From positions 248,001 through 312,000 of the forward strand of contig NZ_VCQT01000044.1 of the NCBI RefSeq assembly GCF_005938655.1: a stretch of 64,000 bases of DNA. Direction: 5' to 3'. The stretch comes from Alloalcanivorax gelatiniphagus. Lineage in GTDB: Bacteria; Pseudomonadota; Gammaproteobacteria; Pseudomonadales; Alcanivoracaceae. Below are positions 46,101-53,305 of this stretch, piece after piece. The notes below the pieces were generated by a model that saw only the letters and a program-made list of their open reading frames with translations, had not been told where the DNA came from and searched no databases. Each line of letters starts with the position of its first letter. Positions within the stretch are counted from its first letter, which is position 1. Made by a program: the position numbers and the translations under genes.

Positions 46101-46310
46101 CAAGCCGCCGCCTGCCGCGACGCCCTGGCCGACAGCCTCACCCTGGCCCTGGACGACCTGGGCGGCCTCGCCGACCGGGACACCTGGAACGTGGACGAAA
46201 GCGCCGACAACATCCAACACCGCGCCATCGGCCTGTCGTCGGTGCCGGGGATACATTGGCAGAACCGGCCCACGTTCCAGCAGGTGGTGGAGTTCACCAA
46301 CCATCGGTAA
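43191..46310 (+). CDS. Penicillin acylase family lipoprotein (Ntn hydrolase)
   Basis: A 1039-residue amidohydrolase precursor. A lipoprotein signal ends at LTACGGG; the lipidated cysteine is followed by eight glycines and a Pro/Glu-rich tether (TPQEPEQPQEPQEP). The acylase alpha part starts near residue 160 (VTIKRDQFGVPHIFGERRAD, GYVTAADRLFLLDVLRRAGR). The likely self-cleavage site and N-terminal nucleophile is Ser520 in FPNAISNALLLTG. Beta-chain landmarks follow, such as WNNRPARDWW. The stretch before Ser520 is longer than usual. Relatives cleave acyl-homoserine lactones, penicillins or other amides; the substrate here is unknown. GGAGG precedes the ATG. Confidence 0.92.
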   Translation: MNFTKVLVSLFLVGALTACGGGGGGGGSEPGNQPTPQEPEQPQEPQEPTPPEDRPATVTAPYADYGRVLNILPPGQDDNGGLSNLAADVPGLSDLISGVLDDLVAETGLVPAVSKEPHFDDQLGLYDALVRSPEGLTDNDLSSYFKDAPLLAPDAGGWESELTVEGHGRTVTIKRDQFGVPHIFGERRADALFGVGYVTAADRLFLLDVLRRAGRGELSRFLGPADFSFDRDIALDAPYREEDRTQQIANTVARFGDDGALIYQDATDFVNGLNTYVTKVQSGLLEAPIEYLGLGVQLEPFVIEDVVAIATLIQGIFAGGGGNEQANVLLLQALREETGSDQAACDLWRDLRHATDADSTVTTERSFATQSPPSIDQALCPLSGELAGRFPGAVLFDAGSYQDYQPLTTEPCGRPGQAQCPTATGNLPALPGTGVVGGLLESVGELLGGLLSLSSLDDGELAARWARVRIETDKLFRHVPEATPVPGALSDEQRLAIRQRVTRLATGIAGLRDGFPNAISNALLLTGEHSASGRPLAVFGPQTSYFVPQLLLEMAVHGGDINTRGMTFTGLPYVVIGRGPDFAWSATSGSSDLTDVRVVSRCQPAEAPAHGEGGYRVGGQCLPFDVIEEDWPARWNLAVPTDDPARIGQNFAVHRRVIRTAEYGPVIGFATVAGQPVALTRQRSTYFAELDTALPFMLATRNDVHDVRSFQQVFNLTTGSFNWFYIDDRDIAFFHSGLYPKRAPGVHPELPSWGNGQFDWTGFLPQEAHPHEANPARGFLASWNNRPARDWWAADANASYGPTHRNDMLEVRLRGLADQGGVTLANLVEAMGDAAVVDLRGQEVLPLALALLADGEPTQDQAQVLTLMGDWVANGAFRRDRDGDGAYDEEAAVALMDAWYPRMIDALLPQLTAMEDVGGRDLSLMERDNKPGDMGSAYQKGYYGYLERVLKQALGTAKAPYRALRCAGSDQAAACRDALADSLTLALDDLGGLADRDTWNVDESADNIQHRAIGLSSVPGIHWQNRPTFQQVVEFTNHR

Positions 46311-46312
46311 GC

Positions 46313-46475
46313 AAAGTTGAAAGTTACAAGTGAAAAGGGCCGCGGCAGGTCGCACCTGTCGCGGCCTGCGGCCGTGCACGGCCGGTGCCCGGTTTGATCG
46401 TTCGTTGCAGCGCGGGCACGGCGGTGCCAGCAAAGCCGGCCACCTCCGCGTTTCAACTTTTAACTTGCAACTTTC
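46313..46475. repeat. Imperfect long inverted repeat, AAGTT-word type
   Basis: Outer arms 46313-46337 (AAAGTTGAAAGTTACAAG) and 46451-46475 (TTTTAACTTGCAACTTTC) are imperfect inverted copies. Inside is a 13-base stem, GGCCGCGGCAGGT with ACCTGTCGCGGCC (46338-46350, 46354-46366), one mismatch, loop CGC. The element starts 3 bases after the acylase stop and fills most of the 290-base gap before the quinone reductase. Confidence 0.78.
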
Positions 46476-46600
46476 ATCCTCTTCCATTCATATCATTCAT
46501 AACTTCCAATGATTTTTATGCATTTGTTTAATCCGCAGCCGGGGTTTAGCGTGTCCGGTTCATTGTCTTTCAATTCGGATCGCTAATTCGGGAGAAACGC

Positions 46601-47578
46601 ATGCGCGCCATTCTCTGCAAGGAACTGGGACCGGCGGACAAGCTGGTTATCGAGGACGTGCCGTCACCGGAGGTGAGCGGCAGCGGGGTCAAGGTCAAGG
46701 TGAAAGCCGCCGGTTTGAACTTCCCGGATACCCTGATCATCGAGGGCAAGTACCAGATCAAACCGGAATTGCCGTTCTCCCCCGGTGGCGAGATGGCCGG
46801 TGAGATCATCGAGGTGGGCCCGGACGTGAAACACCTGAAGCCGGGCATGCGGGTCATGGGCCTGACCGGTTACGGCTCGTTCGCGGAAGAAATGGTGGTG
46901 GCGGAAAACCGGGTGATTCCGGTGCCGGATGCCATGAGTGACGAAACCGCCGCCGCTTTCAGCATGGTCTACGGCACCAGCTACCACGCGCTCAAGCAGC
47001 GCGCCAATATCCAGCCCGGGGAAACCCTGCTGGTGCTGGGCGCCAGCGGCGGCGTGGGCCTGGCCGCGGTGGAACTGGGCAAGGCCATGGGCGCCACCGT
47101 GATCGCCGCCGCCAGCACCGACGACAAGCTGCAGGTGGCCAAGGAAGCCGGTGCCGACGACCTGATCAACTACAGCGACGAGGACCTGAAACAGGCCCTC
47201 AAGAGCCGCTACCCCAACGGCATCGACGTGATCTACGACCCGGTGGGTGACCGCTTCACCGAGCCGGCATTGCGCAACATGGCCTGGAACGGCCGTTTCC
47301 TGATCGTCGGCTTCGCCGCCGGTGAAATCCCCAAGATCCCCGCCAACCTGGCGCTGCTCAAGGGCTGCAGCATCGTCGGCGTGTTCTGGGGTGCCTTCAC
47401 CCAGCACGAGCCGAAAGAGCACATCCAGAACGTGAAGGAACTGATGCAGCTGTTCGCCGAGGGCAAGATCGATCCCCGCGTCAGCGAGGTGTTCCCCTTC
47501 GAGCAGTATCAGGACGCCCTGGCGGCGCTGACCTCACGCCGCGCCAAGGGCAAGGTGGTGCTTAAGGTCAGCGACTGA
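46601..47578 (+). CDS. Zinc-independent quinone oxidoreductase, MDR superfamily
   Basis: A 325-residue NADPH-dependent medium-chain reductase. The start MRAILCKELGPADKLVIEDV and AAGLNFPDTLIIEGKYQ match the quinone-reductase branch; zinc-ligand cysteines are absent. The nucleotide-binding motif is LVLGASGGVGLAAVELGKAM. The C-terminal stretch GVFWGAFTQHEPKEHIQNV is typical of members annotated NADPH:quinone oxidoreductase family. It probably reduces quinones or enones. The ATG follows GGGAGAAAC. A REP pair separates it from the convergent thioesterase gene. Confidence 0.9.
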   Translation: MRAILCKELGPADKLVIEDVPSPEVSGSGVKVKVKAAGLNFPDTLIIEGKYQIKPELPFSPGGEMAGEIIEVGPDVKHLKPGMRVMGLTGYGSFAEEMVVAENRVIPVPDAMSDETAAAFSMVYGTSYHALKQRANIQPGETLLVLGASGGVGLAAVELGKAMGATVIAAASTDDKLQVAKEAGADDLINYSDEDLKQALKSRYPNGIDVIYDPVGDRFTEPALRNMAWNGRFLIVGFAAGEIPKIPANLALLKGCSIVGVFWGAFTQHEPKEHIQNVKELMQLFAEGKIDPRVSEVFPFEQYQDALAALTSRRAKGKVVLKVSD

Positions 47579-47640
47579 GGTCGGCGACTGAGCTTTCGCG
47601 GCTGAAGCCGGATGCCGCCCAGCCGCTCTGGTGTCGGTTA

Positions 47641-47698
47641 ATCGCGGCTAAAGCCGCTCCTACAGTAATAGCGATGTAGGAGCGGCTTCAGCCGCGAT
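47641..47698. repeat. REP-like palindrome pair (GC variant)
   Basis: An inverted unit (47641-47663) and a forward unit (47676-47698) flank a 12-base spacer; a degenerate partial copy lies near 47596-47610. The last base of the forward unit overlaps the stop codon of the convergent thioesterase gene. It sits between convergent genes. Confidence 0.9.
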
Positions 47699-48138
47699 CA
47701 CCCCCCGCTCTGATCAATCAACACCCCCGGCGCGCCCTCCTCCAGGGTGGCGCGCAGGTCGTCGGGTACCGAGGTTTTCTCGAACGGTTCGGTGCTCATC
47801 ATCACGTACACCACCTCCGCCCGGCACAGCGCCGTGCCATCGGCGACCCGGACCATTTCGTGCTCCAGCACGAATGAAGTGTTGCCTACCTTCAAGGTGC
47901 GCACGCGCACGTCGATCACCTCATCGAAGTGGGCGCTCGCCTTCCATTCCAACGTCAGCTTGACCACCTGGTTGTCCAGGCCGCGGGCCAGCAGCGCGTT
48001 GTAGTCGCGGCCCAGGGCACGCATGAATTCGGTCATGGCCAGATCGACGTAATCCGCATAGCGGGCGTTGAACACCACTTGCTGGGCGTCGCATTCGCTG
48101 TAGCGCACCCGCAGGCGGAAACGGAAAGGCTCGGTCAT
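47698..48138 (-). CDS. Acyl-CoA thioesterase, 4HBT/YbgC type
   Basis: A 146-residue hot-dog thioesterase. The active-site region RVRYSECDAQQVVFNARYAD carries the Asp of the 4-hydroxybenzoyl-CoA thioesterase/YbgC group, normally written as D-x-x-G/Q-x-V. It hydrolyses acyl-CoA or related thioesters; the preferred chain is unknown. It starts eight bases after the stop of the periplasmic binding protein gene, so they form one operon, an uncommon pairing. A REP unit overlaps its stop. Confidence 0.9.
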   Translation of the reverse strand: MTEPFRFRLRVRYSECDAQQVVFNARYADYVDLAMTEFMRALGRDYNALLARGLDNQVVKLTLEWKASAHFDEVIDVRVRTLKVGNTSFVLEHEMVRVADGTALCRAEVVYVMMSTEPFEKTSVPDDLRATLEEGAPGVLIDQSGG

Positions 48139-48146
48139 GAAAACTC

Positions 48147-49409
48147 CTATTGCAGTTCGATGGGCCGGTCGTTACGCCGTCGTTCCGCCACCCATTGGTC
48201 GTGGGTGGGGGCGGCATCGTCGCCGGGCAGTGTATTGATAATTTCAAAGAAATTCTGTCGATACGGGTCCTTCATGACCTGATCGCGGGATTTGATGCGC
48301 AGCGCGTAGACCGTCTGCACGTTCTGGTGATCGAAGCCGCGCCAGTACTGTTCGTCCTTGAGCAGGCTGTAGCGGTGGCCTTCCAGGGCCCGGCGCACCG
48401 AGGCACTGTTGAAGCTGTTGGCGCGCTCCACCGCTTCCTTCCATTGATAAACGATGCTGTAGGCGGAGGCCGCCGAGGTGGAAGGCCGGGTGCGGTAGCG
48501 TTCCGAAAAATCGTCCACGAAACGCTGCCCACGGGGGTGCTCGAATTGGTAGGGCACGTTCCAGGTCCAGGGCGCCGCGCCGATCACCCCGGCCATGATG
48601 AACGGGCCGGTCTGCTCCACCATGCTCAGGGTGAGATTCGGCACCACGATCTGCATGCGCTCGGGCAGTTTCATCTGCTGGGCGATGGTCATGCCCTGCA
48701 CCATCTGCTCGCCGAACAACACCAGCACCAGCACCTTGGCGTCGCTGTCAGCGGCGGCTTTCACCGCTTCCTGGATCTGGTGATAGCGGGCACCGGGGAA
48801 CGGCACCCGCACCGAGCCGTGCCGTTCGGTGTCGGTGGTGCCGGTGAACTCGCGCATGGAGGCCTCGGTGGTGTGGCCCCAGGTGTAGTCGGCGGTGACG
48901 TAAAAATATTCCTGGTCGGCGTGTTCGCGCTGCAGATAGTCACCCAGCACCCGCGCCGCCATCCAGGCGCTGTAGCACTCCCGGAACATGTTCAGGTGGC
49001 CGTCCTTGCCGGTGGTGTCGTTGGAATAGGTCAGGGTGCCGAAATACAGCAAATCGTGGCGCCGGGCCTGATCGCTGGCGGCGATGGCGACGCCGCTGGA
49101 GGCGCCGCCGAACAGCATGGACACGCCTTCGGCGGCCAGTTCGTCCACGTTGCGGCGGGCCCGGTCCGGCTGCGAGGCGGAGTCCCGGTCCACCAGCTCC
49201 AGCGGCCGGCCGAACAGGCCGCCGGCGGCGTTGATTTCCTCCACCGCCATCAGCGCCCCGCGCTTTTGCATCAACCCTTCCTCGCGGTATTCTCCGGTGT
49301 GCGGATAGTTGAGGCCCAGTTTGATCGGCGTGGCCGCCTGGGCCACCGCCACCAGACAGAACGCCGCCAGTGCCGCGCGTCCCCCTTGTTTCAACCAATG
49401 CTTGACCAT
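48147..49409 (-). CDS. Orphan ABC-type substrate-binding protein, UrtA/AmiC-like
   Basis: A 420-residue periplasmic protein with a Sec signal peptide (RAALAAFCLVAVAQAAT). The mature part is a type-1 periplasmic binding fold of the branched-chain amino acid/urea/amide group: IKLGLNYPHTGEYREEG, GALMAVEEINAAGGLFGRPL, and a central LFGGASSGVAIAASD. No permease or ATPase genes are nearby, only a thioesterase gene in the same operon. It may serve a distant transporter or act as a sensor input. The ligand cannot be inferred. Confidence 0.88.
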   Translation of the reverse strand: MVKHWLKQGGRAALAAFCLVAVAQAATPIKLGLNYPHTGEYREEGLMQKRGALMAVEEINAAGGLFGRPLELVDRDSASQPDRARRNVDELAAEGVSMLFGGASSGVAIAASDQARRHDLLYFGTLTYSNDTTGKDGHLNMFRECYSAWMAARVLGDYLQREHADQEYFYVTADYTWGHTTEASMREFTGTTDTERHGSVRVPFPGARYHQIQEAVKAAADSDAKVLVLVLFGEQMVQGMTIAQQMKLPERMQIVVPNLTLSMVEQTGPFIMAGVIGAAPWTWNVPYQFEHPRGQRFVDDFSERYRTRPSTSAASAYSIVYQWKEAVERANSFNSASVRRALEGHRYSLLKDEQYWRGFDHQNVQTVYALRIKSRDQVMKDPYRQNFFEIINTLPGDDAAPTHDQWVAERRRNDRPIELQ

Positions 49410-49683
49410 CGCTCGCTTCCCCCTCTTTTATTGTGATGTTCGGGTGTGGTTTTTTTCATCTGCCACAGGCTTTATGCGCAACAGTTTTTATGCGCCAGAG
49501 CGACGATTAGCATACACGCCCATGGGACGTTATTAGGCTTTGGTCGATTTACCCCATGATTTGTGACTGCCCGGTATTGAGCCGGAACATACCGCGGAGT
49601 ATGCTCACGGCCCTAATTTAAAACAAAATTCCATTATTGGCGCCACCGTCCCGAGTCTTCGGACGGGACGCCGGGAGAGTGCC

Positions 49684-51288
49684 ATGACCTCGATCAGTGA
49701 TGCCATGCCGGTCTACGCGCCGGCTCTGCCCGAAGACAGCTTTGTGTCGATCCCCGAGCGACTGCGGGAGCTGGCGGCCCAGCAGCCGGACCACCCGGCG
49801 GTGCACGATGAGAGCGGCATGCTCACCTGGCGGCAGTTCGTGGACGGCGTCAATCAGATCGCCAACCGGCTGCGCGCCGCCGGCCTGCAACGTGGCGAAA
49901 CGGTGGCCGGGCTGGCCGAGAACAGCGCCCGCTATCTGACCCTGTTCATGGGCACCCTGAGCGCCGGCGGCTGCATGGTGCCGTTGTCCGGCATGGCCGC
50001 CGGCGAAACCCTGGCGCTGATGGTCAACGATTGCGACGCCCGTTTCCTGTTCGTGTCCGCCAAGCACCGGGATCTGATCGAACCCCTGCTCGGCAGCCTC
50101 CACAACGTGGACCCGGCGCAGCGCGTGGCGCTGGACTTCCAGGCGGACGGCTGGCAAACCTTCGAAACCTGGCTGGGCGATGCCTCCAGCGAGGCGCCGG
50201 ACCATGTACCGGCCCTGGGCGACCCCTTCAACATCATCTACAGCTCCGGCACCACCGGCGTTCCCAAGGGCATTCTCCACGATCACCGCCTGCGCGCCCG
50301 CCACACCGAGCGCGGCGAACGGCTCGGCTACAACCGCGAGGCGGTGACGCTGATTTCCACGCCGCTGTACTCCAACACCACCCTGGTGGCGGCGCTGCCC
50401 ACCCTGTTTGGCGGCGGCACCATCGTCAGCATGGCCAAGTTCAACGCCCACCGGTTCCTGGAGCTGGCCGAGCAGCATCGCGCCACCCACGCCATGCTGG
50501 TGCCGGTGCAGTATCAGCGGATTCTGGCGGAGCCGGATTTCGACCGCTTCGACCTGAGCAGCTTCAAGATGAAGTTCTCCACCAGCGCGCCGCTGCGCGG
50601 TCATGTGATCGCCGACGCCATGAAGCGCTGGCCGGGCAACATCATCGAGTTCTACGGCCTCACCGAGGGCGGCGTCACCACCACCCTGAACTGCGCGGAC
50701 AATCCCACCAAGTGGGACACCGTGGGCCAGGCCAGCCCGGGTTGTGAGCTGCGCATCATCGACGAGGATCTCAAGGAAGTGCCGCCCGGTCAGATCGGCG
50801 AGATCGTCGGCCGCAGCGGCGCCATGATGCGCGGTTACTACAAGCGCGAGAACAAGACCAACGAGCTGCTCTGGACCAGCCCGGAAGGCGAGGTGTTCTA
50901 TCGCACCGGCGACATGGGCCGGCTGGACGAGGACGGCTTCCTGTCGGTGCTGGACCGCCGCAAGGACATGATCATTTCCGGCGGCTTCAACATCTATGCC
51001 GAGGACCTGGAGCGGGTGCTGCTCAACGACCCGGCGGTGGCGGACGCGGCGGTGATCGCCATTCCCAGCGAGCAGTGGGGCGAGACGCCCCTGGGTCTGG
51101 TGGTGCTGCGCGATGGCGGCGACCTGGACGCCATTCTGGCCCGCGCCAACGAACAGCTCGGCAAGGGGCAGCGGCTGTCCGGCCTGGAGCAACGGGACGA
51201 ACTGCCGCGCAGCACCATCGGCAAGATTCTCAAGCGCGAACTGCGCGATCCCTACTGGCATAACCAGCAACAAACCCAGCGGGATTGA
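49684..51288 (+). CDS. AMP-binding acyl-CoA synthetase
   Basis: A 534-residue ANL-superfamily ligase that activates a carboxylic acid with ATP and CoA. The P-loop is YSSGTTGVPKGILHDH. Other core motifs are FYGLTEGGVTTT, FYRTGDMGRLDEDGFL, DRRKDMIISGGFNIYAEDLE and the C-terminal catalytic Lys in LPRSTIGKILKRELR. The substrate is not evident; similar enzymes use fatty or aromatic acids. A 274-base gap upstream carries its promoter and that of the divergent binding-protein gene. The gene is convergent with the phospholipase D gene. Confidence 0.93.
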   Translation: MTSISDAMPVYAPALPEDSFVSIPERLRELAAQQPDHPAVHDESGMLTWRQFVDGVNQIANRLRAAGLQRGETVAGLAENSARYLTLFMGTLSAGGCMVPLSGMAAGETLALMVNDCDARFLFVSAKHRDLIEPLLGSLHNVDPAQRVALDFQADGWQTFETWLGDASSEAPDHVPALGDPFNIIYSSGTTGVPKGILHDHRLRARHTERGERLGYNREAVTLISTPLYSNTTLVAALPTLFGGGTIVSMAKFNAHRFLELAEQHRATHAMLVPVQYQRILAEPDFDRFDLSSFKMKFSTSAPLRGHVIADAMKRWPGNIIEFYGLTEGGVTTTLNCADNPTKWDTVGQASPGCELRIIDEDLKEVPPGQIGEIVGRSGAMMRGYYKRENKTNELLWTSPEGEVFYRTGDMGRLDEDGFLSVLDRRKDMIISGGFNIYAEDLERVLLNDPAVADAAVIAIPSEQWGETPLGLVVLRDGGDLDAILARANEQLGKGQRLSGLEQRDELPRSTIGKILKRELRDPYWHNQQQTQRD

Positions 51289-51306
51289 GCCATCCGGCGA
51301 CGCCCT

Positions 51307-51331
51307 CCGGCCGGTGCCGTGCGCCGGCCGG
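51307..51331. terminator. GC-rich hairpin between convergent genes
   Basis: CCGGCCGG (51307-51314) and CCGGCCGG (51324-51331) are self-complementary 8-base arms around a 9-base loop. It lies in the 54-base gap between the convergent acyl-CoA synthetase and phospholipase D genes. No T tract follows, so terminator function is only likely. Confidence 0.45.
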
Positions 51332-51342
51332 GGGCGGCGCGC

Positions 51343-52770
51343 CTAAAGCAGGTTCTCGATCGGCAGCAGGCCCATGAAGCGGGACGCCAGCCAGCGTGAT
51401 TTGCTGACCCGGGGCTCCCGGTGGTAACGCACCGGGCCATGTTCGTCACCGGCCCCCCATTCCATCCCGCCGTTCTCGCCCAGGCTGACCCGGTAGCTGT
51501 TCTGCGGGGCCATGCCTTCCTCGATAAACGCCGCCACGCGGGCGGCCAGCGCCTCGGAATTCACGTAGTAGCCCATCTCCGTGTTCAGATTGGCCGAGCG
51601 CGGGTCCAGGTTGAACGAACCGACGAACAGCTCTTGGCGATCCAGCACCATGGCCTTGGTGTGCAACGCGGACATGGAACGGCCGGGCTTGAGCCGGGCC
51701 AGGTGCCGGCGGGCGCGGGCATTGGGCTGCAGCTCATGGACCTCGACGCCGGCGCGCACCAGGTCGGGCCGGTAATGGGCGTAGGCGGCGTGGGCGGCGA
51801 TCACGTCGTTGGTGGCCAGGCTGTTGGTGAGCAGGGCGATACGCCCGCCATTGGCGTGCATGTCCGCCAGGGTGCCGACGAAATCGTCACCGGGAATGAA
51901 ATAGCCCGCCTCGATCAGAATTTCGCGCAGGGAGCGGCGGCTCAGCAGCCGCGCCAGCTGGTCGCCCATCAGCCGCTGGGTCACGCCCTTGGCTTTGTCC
52001 GGGGTATCGAACAACAGCGCCGCCGGCGCGGTGATCTGGCGGGCATCCGCATCGCCCACGATTTTCTGAAAGCGCGCCGGGTCCTGCTCATGGCGGTAGG
52101 GAAAATCGCCCAGGTGTTGGCACCAGTGGTCCAGCTCGTGCCACAGATGCTCCGCGTCTTCCCGGGAGCGGCGTTTCAGCGTGCGCAGGTGCACGGTGAC
52201 GTCGCTGTTCCAGTAACTGTCGAAGGCGTCCAGGGTTTCCGCGACGATCGGGCCCCGGGCATACAGGTCCAGGTCACGGAAGTTGGCGTCCGGGTGCACG
52301 CCAAAGTAATGGTCGGAGATGTTGCGCCCGCCGACGATGGCGTGCTCGCCGTCGGCGATCCAGGCCTTGTTGTGCATCCGGTGGTTCAGGCGGGGGGCGT
52401 GATACAGCCATTGCAGGAAGTGTTTGTAACGCCCCCGGAACGGGTTGAACAGGCGCACTTCCACATTGGGGTGGGCATTGAGCGCCGCCCATTTCACGTC
52501 CCGACCCAGCTGGTTGGCATGGTCCAGCAGCAGCCGCACGCGCACCCCGCGCCGGGCCGCTTCCAGGGCCCGGTACACCAGCAGCTTGCCGATATGGTCG
52601 TCGTCCCAGATGTAGTACTGCAGATCCAGGGTTTTCTCCGCCAGCCGGGCGGTGGCGGCGCGCAGGGCGAAGGCTTCCTCGCTGTCCGGCAGCAGGCAGA
52701 ATCGGGATTGGCGTACCCGCGAGGCCGGCGCGGTGGCGTCGTCGCCCTGCCGGTCCCGGTCGCCGCTCAT
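51343..52770 (-). CDS. Phospholipase D family protein, cardiolipin-synthase-like
   Basis: A 475-residue protein with two complete HKD motifs: His133-Lys135 ([20 protein letters not shown]) and His370-Lys372 ([20 protein letters not shown]). This duplicated layout is typical of cardiolipin synthases of the ClsC type and related phosphatidyl transferases. There is no obvious transmembrane start or signal peptide. Its start overlaps the mscL stop by four bases, so it is translationally coupled to the channel gene. Confidence 0.9.
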   Translation of the reverse strand: MSGDRDRQGDDATAPASRVRQSRFCLLPDSEEAFALRAATARLAEKTLDLQYYIWDDDHIGKLLVYRALEAARRGVRVRLLLDHANQLGRDVKWAALNAHPNVEVRLFNPFRGRYKHFLQWLYHAPRLNHRMHNKAWIADGEHAIVGGRNISDHYFGVHPDANFRDLDLYARGPIVAETLDAFDSYWNSDVTVHLRTLKRRSREDAEHLWHELDHWCQHLGDFPYRHEQDPARFQKIVGDADARQITAPAALLFDTPDKAKGVTQRLMGDQLARLLSRRSLREILIEAGYFIPGDDFVGTLADMHANGGRIALLTNSLATNDVIAAHAAYAHYRPDLVRAGVEVHELQPNARARRHLARLKPGRSMSALHTKAMVLDRQELFVGSFNLDPRSANLNTEMGYYVNSEALAARVAAFIEEGMAPQNSYRVSLGENGGMEWGAGDEHGPVRYHREPRVSKSRWLASRFMGLLPIENLL

Positions 52771-53207
52771 ACCTTGGGCTTGAGGCTGTCGCGAATTTCT
52801 CGAAGCAGAATAATGTCTTCGGGCACCTGGGGAGTGGGCGGCGTGTCCACCGGGGCCGCTTGTTCTTCCCGGCGCCTCATGCGGTTGATGCCGCGCACCA
52901 GCAGGAAGGTGGCCCAGGCCACGATCAGGAAGCTGATCACGTTATTGATGAACAGACCGTAGTTCAGGGTCACGGCGCCGGCGGCCTGGGCTTCGGCCAG
53001 GGTGGCGAAGTGGTCCTGGCCCTTGAGCACCACGAACAGGTCCGCGAAGTCCACGTCCGCCAACATCAGGCCGATGGGCGGCATGATCACGTCGGAGACC
53101 AGGCTTTTGACGATGGTGGTGAAGGCGCCACCAATGATGATCCCCACCGCCATGTCCACCACGTTGCCACGCACCGCGAATTCGCGGAATTCCTTCATGA
53201 TCGCCAT
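52767..53207 (-). CDS. mscL: Large-conductance mechanosensitive channel MscL
   Basis: A 146-residue emergency channel that opens on hypo-osmotic shock. The N-terminus [20 protein letters not shown] and helix 1 ([20 protein letters not shown]) are canonical, as is helix 2 ([20 protein letters not shown]). The C-terminal helix ends [14 protein letters not shown], the usual cytoplasmic bundle. Its stop overlaps the phospholipase D start by four bases. It is downstream of glmS in the same direction with a 98-base gap. Confidence 0.97.
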   Translation of the reverse strand: MAIMKEFREFAVRGNVVDMAVGIIIGGAFTTIVKSLVSDVIMPPIGLMLADVDFADLFVVLKGQDHFATLAEAQAAGAVTLNYGLFINNVISFLIVAWATFLLVRGINRMRRREEQAAPVDTPPTPQVPEDIILLREIRDSLKPKV

Positions 53208-53305
53208 TTCATTCCCTTTTCGTTCACCGCCCGGGCCGGGCCAGAAAACATCTTAGCCCGGATGGCGTGGCGCGGAAAACGGCCCGGCGAAAACAACGTA
53301 AACGA

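Noticed and set aside
43224-46487. A 1087-codon open frame antisense to the acylase gene
   Set aside because: Its translation is rich in Gly, His, Gln, Val and Arg with no domain pattern. It is the expected shadow of a GC-rich gene on the other strand, and the sense frame has clear acylase motifs.
9842-47698. The recurrent GTAGGAGC elements as a CRISPR array
   Set aside because: Units are self-palindromic, occur singly or in inverted pairs far apart, and lack regular spacers or cas genes.
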